Shown here: positions 1 to 6,533 of the stretch, in pieces
Numbering within the stretch: the stretch's first letter is position 1
Layout: each line of letters begins with the position of its first letter
NCBI GenBank assembly: GCA_016190485.1
Contig: JACPQN010000024.1
Coordinates: forward strand, 1-58,343
DNA from: Chloroflexota bacterium
GTDB lineage: Bacteria > Chloroflexota > Dehalococcoidia > SHYD01
Reading direction: 5' to 3'
DNA length: 58,343 bases
Position numbers and translations under genes: made by a program
The notes under the pieces: generated by a model
Told to the model about the DNA's origin: nothing
Databases searched by the model: none
What the model saw: the letters and a program-made list of their open reading frames with translations, nothing else

Positions 1-327
1 CTGCTGACCTGGAGCCACGGCTTTGCGCTGGACGACCCCGATGCGGTGTACGGGGAGTTCTACAACTGCACGGCGCCGCGCAACTGGTCGCACCTGTGCA
101 CTGCCGAGGTGGACGCGCTCTTCGAGAAGCAGTCGCAGGAGATCGACCCGGCCAAGCGCAAGGCCCTGGTGCTCGAGATGGAGCGCAAGGCGGTGCCCAC
201 CGCCTCCAAGATCATCACCCAGTGGAGCAGGGGCCGCAGCGCCTCCTGGAAGTTCGTACGGGACTACGTGACCCATCCCTCCGGCTACAACAACATCCGC
301 TACCGGGACGTGTGGCTGGACAAGTAG
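1..327 (+). CDS. ABC transporter solute-binding protein, family 5 (C-terminal part)
   Basis: The open frame runs in from the left edge and stops at TAG 325-327, leaving about 108 residues. The segment reads like the C-terminus of a peptide/nickel/opine-type (SBP_bac_5) extracytoplasmic binding protein: a DDPDAVYGEFYNC stretch, then CTAEVDALFEKQSQEIDPAKRK, where the family has its 'D.L...A....D...R' helix, then a tail ending in YNNIRYRDVWLDK. Such proteins deliver oligopeptides or related solutes to an ABC permease. The N-terminus, signal peptide and lipobox lie outside the window. A strong terminator follows, so this is probably the last gene of its transcript. Family assignment is fairly sure; substrate is unknown. 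Confidence 0.75.
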   Translation: MLTWSHGFALDDPDAVYGEFYNCTAPRNWSHLCTAEVDALFEKQSQEIDPAKRKALVLEMERKAVPTASKIITQWSRGRSASWKFVRDYVTHPSGYNNIRYRDVWLDK

Positions 328-354
328 CCACGACGCGGCCACGCGCTGCCGACG

Positions 355-387
355 GGGAGAGGTCCTGCTGGGCCTCTCCCTGCTTTT
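355..387 (+). terminator. Rho-independent terminator after the ABC binding protein gene
   Basis: An 11-bp stem (GGGAGAGGTCC / GGGCCTCTCCC, one T-G wobble) closes a TGCT loop and is followed by TGCTTTTC. It begins 27 nt after the stop codon of the rightward gene. Confidence 0.8.
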
Positions 388-422
388 CAGGGAGTTTCGC
401 AGGAGCGTTTGGTCGAGGGTGT

Positions 423-1523
423 TTAGCCCTGAGCTGAGGTCTTCAGGCGCTGCCGATGACGCTCCAGGGTCTGCTCGTACCTGCCACGCAGCGGGTCCAC
501 CATGCCCGAACGGGTCGCAGAGACCGTGTGGGTGAGCAGCGCCACAGCCCCCGCCAGGTCGCGCCGGTGGATGCACTCCGGCGCCAGCCTGCTGCCGGGT
601 CCCATGTTGTGGTAGTTTCCCAGGGGGAGCGCCACCCCCGTGGTGCGGTAGCCGTAGAGACCGAAGGCCGTGGCCTCGCAAGTGCCGCCACTCAGGAGCT
701 GGCGCTGCACCTTCGCGCCGGGATCGCTCAGGCGGAGCGCCTCCCAGCCTGCCTGAAGGTAGGCCTCCGCCTCGGGGTGGAAGGTGCGCCGGACGTCGCC
801 GACCCGGATAACCGGCCCGCCGCCGATCTCGGCCCCGGGCAGCGTGCGGCTGGATTCCACGGAGACCACCAGGGTGTTGGGGGGCAAGAGGCCCTGCTGT
901 GCCACCAGGAGCGCGCCCAGCAGCCCTACCTCCTCCGCTCGTGTGAACACCAGATAAACGTCCCCGTCCGTCTCTCGCCGTTGCAGCTCAAACAGGGTGG
1001 CCAGGGTCACCGCACAGCCCGCCAGGTCATCGGCGGCGCGCAGGTGGAGCAAATCGCCGTCCTCCCGAAAGTCGTCCATCTCCCAGACGCCCCAGTCCCC
1101 AGGCGCGACCGGCTCCTCACAGCGCAGGTCGAAGAAGGTCTCGCCTGCCCCACTCGTCTGGGAAGGGCCAGTCAGCACGCCGGCAACGCTCTGCCCCTGG
1201 TGGAACACCCGCACCGGCACGCCGGCGTGCAGGTACTCCGGGAAGACGCCGCCCAGGAGCCTGGCCCGGCAGCCGTCTCCGGCGGCCTCGGTCACCTCGA
1301 AGCCGGGGTGGTCGGTGTGGGCCACCAGGGCCAGGGGTTGGTCCGCCTCGCCCCGCCGGTACCGGGCGAGGATATCCCCGTAGGGGTCAACCTCATAGGG
1401 TATCCCGTGCGCCTCCAGGGAGCGGCGGATGTAGCCCAGCGCCTGCTCCTCGTGGAAGGATGTGGTGGGGAGCCGCGCCAGGTCCCGCAGGATGGACACC
1501 GGGTCCGTTGGCGTTGTTACCAT
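423..1523 (-). CDS. M42-family metallo-aminopeptidase / endoglucanase-like protein
   Basis: This 366-residue protein has the layout of the M42 (glutamyl/tetrahedral aminopeptidase) family, zinc or cobalt enzymes that trim peptides in the cytoplasm. Visible metal and catalytic motifs in order are AHTDHPG (about residues 68-74), RAADDLAGC (bridging Asp), TRAEEVGLLGA (catalytic Glu plus ligand), VSVESSR and a C-terminal NYHNMG with the last His ligand. Length is normal for the family. The ATG at 1523 is preceded by AGGAGC at proper spacing. It lies downstream of an alpha/beta hydrolase and a cytochrome gene on the same strand, 163 nt away, so co-transcription is possible but unproven. Substrate preference cannot be read. 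Confidence 0.82.
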   Translation of the reverse strand: MVTTPTDPVSILRDLARLPTTSFHEEQALGYIRRSLEAHGIPYEVDPYGDILARYRRGEADQPLALVAHTDHPGFEVTEAAGDGCRARLLGGVFPEYLHAGVPVRVFHQGQSVAGVLTGPSQTSGAGETFFDLRCEEPVAPGDWGVWEMDDFREDGDLLHLRAADDLAGCAVTLATLFELQRRETDGDVYLVFTRAEEVGLLGALLVAQQGLLPPNTLVVSVESSRTLPGAEIGGGPVIRVGDVRRTFHPEAEAYLQAGWEALRLSDPGAKVQRQLLSGGTCEATAFGLYGYRTTGVALPLGNYHNMGPGSRLAPECIHRRDLAGAVALLTHTVSATRSGMVDPLRGRYEQTLERHRQRLKTSAQG

Positions 1524-1686
1524 GGCAGTGCTCCTGAGATCGGTCGGAATGCGTGCGGCGTTCTCGCGGGGCGCTCGCCGAGTATTGCTGCATAGTATCC
1601 CTTCGCGGCGGCGGCGTCCAGAAACGCTGCCGCAATGTCCTTAGGATCAGAGGCGGGCCCCAGGCCAGAACCCCGGTCGCGTCCCC

Positions 1687-2823
1687 TCAGGCCACCTCCA
1701 GCATCAAGAGGTAGAGGTGGTAGTAGAGCTTGGCCGCCTCCCGCAGAAAATCCCAGGTCTCCAAGGGGCGCTGCGGGTGCATGTGCTGGAACAGCTCGAA
1801 CTCGGTGTAACGCTTGCGGGGGTAATCCTCCAGGGCAGCCAGCAACCGACGCGACTCCACGTAGGGGATGTAGGTATCCTGGCGGTCGTGCATAATATAG
1901 ACCTTGGTCTGGATCCATTCCAGCGCGTTGCTGGGAGAGAGGCGGGCCAGGAGGTTTTTCAGCCCCTCGGGCAGCGCCTCGTAGAGCTCCTCTGTCCTCG
2001 CCGGGTCCCGGTTACTCAGGAGCTGATACACCGACCGGGCTTGGGGCGACAGGCCGGCCACTTCGCCCGGGGCGGGCTGGTAGCCTGCCACGAAGATGCG
2101 CTCCAGCAGCTTCTGCTCTGCCTCGGAAGGCACGCTGTAGATGAGCTGCTGGTAGAACCAGATCAGTGCGTCCTGGCTGGGCTCCCAGGGGGCGCTGTCG
2201 CCGTCCAGGGCGATGCGCCGGGTGGTCATGGCGGCCAGGAGGTCCTGGGCGGAGTAGTAGCCCCCGAAAAAGTTGACGAAGCGCACGTCCCCGCTGATGC
2301 GAGCGTCTCCGGCGGCGATGAGCGCGAGGGAGGAACCGACGCAGAAGCCGGCGAAGCCGATGCGCTTGGGGTCCACGAAGCGCTGCTCCTGGAGGAAGCG
2401 GAAGCCGCCGATGAGGGCCTCAACCTCCTGGTAGGAGATGCGTCCCTGGAGGAGCTGCGCCGGCCGCGGCAACAGCACGACGATACCCTGACGCGCGAGA
2501 CCGTTGGCCACCCGCAGGAGGGTCTCGTCGTCCAGATTAGGGTTTACTCCCAGGAGCAGGATCACCGCGCCGTGGCGCCCGCCGTCTGTGGGACGAAAGA
2601 GCGTGCCGCCGGCCTCTCCACCCGTGTAGGGGTAGCGAGCTTCCTCCTGGAGCGGCGGTGTGGAGAGGGCGGAGAGGGGACGGAGCGGGACCGCGGGCAG
2701 CACCTCTGGCAAGAGGAGGAGGGTCTTGATGGCCACCCGTCCCTCGTGGGTGACCACCAGGATCGCGAGAACGGTGAACACCAGGATGACTAGCCCCATG
2801 GCGATGTTGCGCAGAAGACGCAT
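1687..2823 (-). CDS. Membrane-anchored alpha/beta hydrolase (dienelactone-hydrolase-like)
   Basis: A 378-residue protein with one N-terminal membrane segment (MGLVILVFTVLAILVV) and then an alpha/beta hydrolase domain. The nucleophile elbow reads GFCVGSS, which places Cys where dienelactone hydrolases have their nucleophile and serine esterases have Ser. A later HDRQDTYIPY carries the likely acid and HMHPQRP the likely His. This suggests an esterase or hydrolase facing outward and held on the membrane. It starts 33 nt after the cytochrome c gene stops on the same strand, so the two may share a transcript. No clear ribosome binding site is seen before ATG 2823. The fold call is fairly safe; the substrate is not known. 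Confidence 0.7.
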   Translation of the reverse strand: MRLLRNIAMGLVILVFTVLAILVVTHEGRVAIKTLLLLPEVLPAVPLRPLSALSTPPLQEEARYPYTGGEAGGTLFRPTDGGRHGAVILLLGVNPNLDDETLLRVANGLARQGIVVLLPRPAQLLQGRISYQEVEALIGGFRFLQEQRFVDPKRIGFAGFCVGSSLALIAAGDARISGDVRFVNFFGGYYSAQDLLAAMTTRRIALDGDSAPWEPSQDALIWFYQQLIYSVPSEAEQKLLERIFVAGYQPAPGEVAGLSPQARSVYQLLSNRDPARTEELYEALPEGLKNLLARLSPSNALEWIQTKVYIMHDRQDTYIPYVESRRLLAALEDYPRKRYTEFELFQHMHPQRPLETWDFLREAAKLYYHLYLLMLEVA

Positions 2824-2856
2824 GATCTTGCTCGGCTCCCTGGATGCAACCCGCGG

Positions 2857-3255
2857 CTAGCGCTGGGCAGAGAGGGCCTGCTGGAACTGCCGCTGCTCCT
2901 CGGTCCACAGGCCCTTGACGAACTCCAGCACCTGCCGAACCTCCTGGGGGCTCAGGGTATTCCCCCAGGCGGGCATGGCCACGGGCGCGCCGGGGCGGGC
3001 AATGCCGTCGGTCACGGCGGTCGCCAGCTCCCCGTCGGTGTGGTGGTGCGCGTGCCCGGCGGCATTCAGCAGTGGCCCGGCGCCCCCCTCACCCCGGGCG
3101 CCGTGGCATGCAGCGCAGTGGCGCAGGAAGAGGCGCCCACCGGGACTATCATAGAGCGATGGCGCGCTGGCCGCTGCCGGGCTACAGGCGGCCACCCCCA
3201 GCATGAGCCCGGCGGCGGTGAGGAGCTGGGAGATAGAGATAGCTGTCGTTGACAA
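2857..3255 (-). CDS. Small monoheme cytochrome c, probable lipoprotein
   Basis: The 132-residue product has one heme-binding CAACH at residues 47-51 and a possible Met ligand in PVAMPAWGNTLSP, followed by the usual C-terminal helix (EVRQVLEFVKGLW). The N-terminus is hydrophobic and ends in LGVAAC, a plausible lipobox, so it is probably an exported electron carrier tethered outside the membrane. The start is doubtful: the ORF begins with TTG at 3255, there is no good ribosome binding site, and the n-region lacks positive charges. The first bases overlap the promoter of the divergent tRNA gene. Confidence 0.75.
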   Translation of the reverse strand: MSTTAISISQLLTAAGLMLGVAACSPAAASAPSLYDSPGGRLFLRHCAACHGARGEGGAGPLLNAAGHAHHHTDGELATAVTDGIARPGAPVAMPAWGNTLSPQEVRQVLEFVKGLWTEEQRQFQQALSAQR

Positions 3256-3277
3256 GGCAGGTACCCTTGTCTAAGAT
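3249..3277 (+). promoter_or_regulatory. Sigma70-type promoter of tRNA-Gly
   Basis: TTGACA (3249-3254), a 17-nt spacer and TAAGAT (3272-3277) lie just upstream of the tRNA, with a predicted start near 3284. The -35 box overlaps the first codons of the leftward cytochrome gene. Confidence 0.65.
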
Positions 3278-3288
3278 TAGCGCGTCAC

Positions 3289-3364
3289 GCGGGTGTAGCT
3301 CAGCCGGCAGAGCGCTTGCTTCCCAAGCAAGATGTCGAGAGTTCGAATCTCTTCACCCGCTCCA
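3289..3364 (+). tRNA. tRNA-Gly (anticodon CCC)
   Basis: A complete cloverleaf can be drawn: acceptor GCGGGTG / CACCCGC, D-arm with AGCTCAGCCGGCAGAGC, anticodon stem CTTGC/GCAAG around the loop TTCCCAA (anticodon CCC), and a T-arm with GTTCGAATC. Discriminator T at 3361 and an encoded CCA at 3362-3364 complete 76 nt. No integrase or attachment-site duplication is seen beside it. Confidence 0.95.
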
Positions 3365-3456
3365 TGCGGAGTCATACCATCTATCTTACTACGTCCCGCC
3401 CTCCTTACCCAGGCTGCCCCCACCGGGATTGGCCAGCAGCCCCCGGGACATAAACC

Positions 3457-4122
3457 GTGGAGCAGCTCATAGGTTACTGGCGCATCCTGGCACGGCGGTG
3501 GTGGCTCATCCTGGCCCTGACTGTCCTGGCCGCCGGCTCCGCCTACGCCTTCAGCAGCCTGCAAGAGCGGGTGTACCGCTCCAGCGCCCGGCTTTACGTC
3601 ATGCCCGCCCGACCCGATCACGGCACCACCTACTACAGCCAGAGCGTGGTGCGGCAGTACGGGCAACTCCTCACCACCGACTATTTTCTGGGCAAGGTGC
3701 GGGAGGGCCTGGGGCCGAGCGCCTCGCTGGAAGAGCTACGGGGCAGAGTGACCGCCAGTGGCAACGTGGAGCACCTGGCTATCTATCTTACCGTGGATGA
3801 CCCCGACCCCCAGCGGGCGCGGGAAGTCGCCCGCCGCCTGACTCAGGAGTTCGTGCGGGACCAGCACGAGCGCATGCAGCAGGCGCCTCCGGACTACCGG
3901 GTGGACGTTCGCTCTTACGATGACGCCACGCCGGCGGTGCTCTTCCGCCCCCAGACCGGGGCCAACACCCTCGCCGCTGGGCTGCTAGGGTTCCTGGTGG
4001 GGATCGTCGCGGCATTTGCGTCTGACCTGCTAGACCGGACCGCCCTGCGTCCGGAGGCCGTCGCGCGCCGCGTGGCGCCTCCGGCGCTGGCTAATCCCTC
4101 AGCCCCGGCGCAGGATGCCTGA
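3457..4122 (+). CDS. Wzz/chain-length-determinant-like membrane protein
   Basis: This 221-residue protein has a transmembrane segment near the N-terminus (RRWWLILALTVLAAGSAYAF), an external domain of about 120 residues, and a second transmembrane segment near residues 168-190 (TLAAGLLGFLVGIVAAFASDLL). That topology is the Wzz/CapA type, which sets polysaccharide chain length and activates a partner BY-kinase. The next gene, overlapping by 8 nt, is that kinase-like ATPase, and a bank of membrane glycosyltransferases follows. The start is GTG 3457. It is likely to control export or polymerisation of an extracellular polysaccharide made by this cluster. Confidence 0.75.
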   Translation: MEQLIGYWRILARRWWLILALTVLAAGSAYAFSSLQERVYRSSARLYVMPARPDHGTTYYSQSVVRQYGQLLTTDYFLGKVREGLGPSASLEELRGRVTASGNVEHLAIYLTVDDPDPQRAREVARRLTQEFVRDQHERMQQAPPDYRVDVRSYDDATPAVLFRPQTGANTLAAGLLGFLVGIVAAFASDLLDRTALRPEAVARRVAPPALANPSAPAQDA

Positions 4123-4834
4123 CACCGCCACGCTCGGAGCCACGCCGCCTGCCGCCGGGCAGGAGGCGCTGGTCACCCTGTCCCGCCCAGAGTCGCCCCA
4201 AGCCGAGGCCTTTCGCCAGCTCCGGGCCACCCTGCCTTTCATGGACCCTGAGCGGCCGGTGCGAGTCCTGCTGGCCACGAGTACCCGAGACGACGAAGGG
4301 AAGACGGCTACCCTGGCCAACCTGGCGGTCGCCTTGGCCCAGACGGGCCGCAGTGTTGCCCTGGTGGACTGCGACATGAGGCGCCCTGGCCTGCACCTCC
4401 TGTTCGGGCTGGACAACGCGACAGGGCTGAGCACGCTGCTCCAGGAGGGCGTCCCGCCCGGGCTGCCGCTGCGGGAGACCGGAGTACCGCAGCTTCGTGT
4501 GCTTCCCAGCGGGCCACAGCCCCCGGACTCGGCGGTGCTCCTGGCCGCGCCGGCCATGGCCGAGGTCCTGCGGCAGCTCCGCAACCAGGCGGACTACGTC
4601 TTGCTGGATGCGCCGCCCCTAGTGGCCGTGGGCGACGCCGCCGTGCTAGCCCCCCAGGTGGATGGCTTGCTCCTGGTGCTCAAGGCCGGAGTGACGCAGC
4701 GAGAGGCCGCCCAGCGGGCCAAGGCGTTGCTGCAGCGGGTCAACGTCACTATCCTGGGCGTGGTCTTGAACAACGTGCAACCTCATAGAGACGCCTGGCG
4801 CTATTTCGCCAGCCAGGGACGCCCCGTCCGGTAG
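4115..4834 (+). CDS. CpsD/CapB-like BY-kinase-family ATPase with atypical P-loop
   Basis: A 239-residue cytoplasmic ATPase of the Mrp/MinD-like BY-kinase family. Visible pieces are the family helix EAFRQLRATL, a P-loop region LATSTRDDEGKTATLANLA (residues 53-71), Walker A' VALVDCDMRRP and Walker B DYVLLDAPPLVAVGDA. Two things are odd. The usual PGEGKS/T of the P-loop is DDEGKT here. The C-terminus (YFASQGRPVR) lacks the tyrosine cluster that classical BY-kinases autophosphorylate. It may therefore act as an ATP-dependent switch on the Wzz-like partner and not as a tyrosine kinase. The gene overlaps its partner by 8 nt. Confidence 0.75.
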   Translation: MPDTATLGATPPAAGQEALVTLSRPESPQAEAFRQLRATLPFMDPERPVRVLLATSTRDDEGKTATLANLAVALAQTGRSVALVDCDMRRPGLHLLFGLDNATGLSTLLQEGVPPGLPLRETGVPQLRVLPSGPQPPDSAVLLAAPAMAEVLRQLRNQADYVLLDAPPLVAVGDAAVLAPQVDGLLLVLKAGVTQREAAQRAKALLQRVNVTILGVVLNNVQPHRDAWRYFASQGRPVR

Positions 4835-4844
4835 CCGCCGTAGC

Positions 4845-6533
4845 ATGGACCGGGCCCGCCGGGGCGAGCTCGCCTGGGTAGCCCTCTGGGCCGGGGGTGT
4901 AGTGGGCCTCTCCCTGCTGCCCTACCTGGCGAGCTGGTGGCTGACGCCGGACGGCTACGCGTTCACCGGCGCGCTGGCCAACCACCAGGACTACTTCTCC
5001 TACCTGGCCAAGATGCGCCAGGCCACGGAAGGCGCCTGGTTGCTGCGACTCCCTTACGCCTCGGAGCCCCACGGGCCGGCGCCGATCTTTCCGCAGTACG
5101 TGCTGCTGGGCAAGCTGGTGGCGCTGACCGGCCTGGCGCCACCGGTGGTCTACCATGCCGCCCGCGCCCTGTCCGGCCTCTTTCTCCTGGGGGCGGGCTA
5201 CTGGTTCATCGCCAGAGTGGTGGTCTCATTGGAGGCGCGGCGGACCGCGTTCCTCCTCCTGGCCCTGGGCGGTGGGCTTACCTGGCTTACCAGCTTCTTC
5301 GGCTACCTGGCCGCCGACGCCACCATTCCGGAGTCCAACACCTTCTACAGCCTCTTCAGCAACGTCCACTTTCCGCTGGCCAGCGGGCTGCTGGCCCTCG
5401 TCTTCTTAGTAGCGCTGTCGAGCTGGCCGGAGCTGGGCTGGCGGTGGATGGCCCTGGGCGGGGCGGCCGGCGGGTCGCTGGCGCTGCTCCAGCCCTTCCT
5501 CATGGCGACCCTGGCCACGGTGGGCTTGGCCTGGAGCCTGCTGCTCGTGGCCCGCGGAAGGCACATCCAGCGCCCGGCGCTGCGACCCTCGCTGCTTTTG
5601 CTGGTGCTGCCACCCGGGGCGCTGCTCCTGGCGCTGGCCGGCCCGCTCTACACCGACCCGGTGCTGGCGCAGTGGACGGCGCAGAACTACACGCCCTCGC
5701 CCCCACCCTGGAGCTACCTGGCCGGCTACGGCCTGCTGGCGCCCCTGGCCCTGGTGGGCCTCTGGCTGCTGCTGCGACGCCAGGACCGCCCTTCGACCCT
5801 TCGACAAGCTCAGGACACCGCGGGATCAGGACACCGCGGCCTGGTCACGCCCGAGGGCGTGCTGTTGCTGGTGGTCTGGGGTTGCGTGGGGGCGCTGCTG
5901 CTCTACGCGCCCGTGCCCTACCAGCGCCGCCTCAGCGAGGGCTATCACATCCCCGTGAGCGTGCTGGCTGCGGTGGGGCTCCACGGGGCGCTGCTGGCCC
6001 ACCTCGGCCAGCGGGCCGGGGCCTTGGCGCGGGCCGGCGCCATCGGCTTCTCGGCAGTGGGGAGCCTCATGCTGGCCGGCGCGTCGGTGCTGGGCGCCGC
6101 GGTGGTCCGGGAGCCCTTCTACCTCCCTCGGGACGACGTCGCCGCGCTGGCCTGGCTGGGGACCGGCACCATGGCCACAGACCTGGTGCTGGCCTCTCCC
6201 ACCGTAGGCAATCTGATCCCGGCCTGGAGCAGCGCCAGGGTCTATTGGGGCCACCCCTTCGAGACCATGGATGCGGCGGCCAAGCAGCAGCGGGCGCAGG
6301 AGTTCTACCGGGCCGAGACGCTCCCGGCAGCCCGCTGCGACTTCCTGCGAGAGGTGGGGATCAGCCTGGTCTACGCCGGCCCGCTGGAGCGCCGCCTGGG
6401 CGACTGGGACCCCGCAACGCAACCGGGGCTGGCGGCGGCCTTCCGGAGCGGCCCGGTGGCTATCTACCGGGTGGCGTCCTGCGCCCAGGTGGCCGTGGGC
6501 GCCGTGGCAGCGCAGGGCAGCCCGGGAGGCTAG
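4845..6533 (+). CDS. GT-C-type polytopic membrane protein (first of array)
   Basis: A 562-residue protein that is almost entirely hydrophobic helices, with a loop after the first helix (DGYAFTGALANHQDYFSYLAKM) carrying the acidic residues expected in GT-C glycosyltransferases, and a small soluble C-terminal domain (RCDFLREVGISLVYAGPLE). Such enzymes move a sugar from a lipid-phosphate donor on the outer face of the membrane. It starts 10 nt after the BY-kinase-like gene and abuts the next gene (TAG-GTG). A short interspersed repeat (5792-5839) is read in frame as STLRQAQDTAGSGHRG, a non-family insertion in a loop. Acceptor and donor are unknown. Confidence 0.65.
   Translation: MDRARRGELAWVALWAGGVVGLSLLPYLASWWLTPDGYAFTGALANHQDYFSYLAKMRQATEGAWLLRLPYASEPHGPAPIFPQYVLLGKLVALTGLAPPVVYHAARALSGLFLLGAGYWFIARVVVSLEARRTAFLLLALGGGLTWLTSFFGYLAADATIPESNTFYSLFSNVHFPLASGLLALVFLVALSSWPELGWRWMALGGAAGGSLALLQPFLMATLATVGLAWSLLLVARGRHIQRPALRPSLLLLVLPPGALLLALAGPLYTDPVLAQWTAQNYTPSPPPWSYLAGYGLLAPLALVGLWLLLRRQDRPSTLRQAQDTAGSGHRGLVTPEGVLLLVVWGCVGALLLYAPVPYQRRLSEGYHIPVSVLAAVGLHGALLAHLGQRAGALARAGAIGFSAVGSLMLAGASVLGAAVVREPFYLPRDDVAALAWLGTGTMATDLVLASPTVGNLIPAWSSARVYWGHPFETMDAAAKQQRAQEFYRAETLPAARCDFLREVGISLVYAGPLERRLGDWDPATQPGLAAAFRSGPVAIYRVASCAQVAVGAVAAQGSPGG
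5792..5839 (+). repeat. Interspersed repeat inside a GT-C coding sequence
   Basis: TTCGACAAGCTCAGGACA, followed by a 13-nt tandem duplication of CAGGACACCGCGG (5811-5823 and 5827-5839). It is related to repeats at 14.4, 15.7, 20.7, 21.0, 23.6, 43.1, 46.5 and 47.8 kb. The reading frame is kept. Confidence 0.75.

Noticed and set aside
1517-1918. 133-residue minus-strand ORF between the peptidase and hydrolase genes
   Set aside because: Most of it overlaps the hydrolase in another frame and the rest shows no domain; no ribosome binding site.
3289-3364. tRNA-Gly as an integration site for a genomic island
   Set aside because: No integrase gene and no repeated tRNA 3' end is visible downstream; the adjacent block is an ordinary polysaccharide operon.
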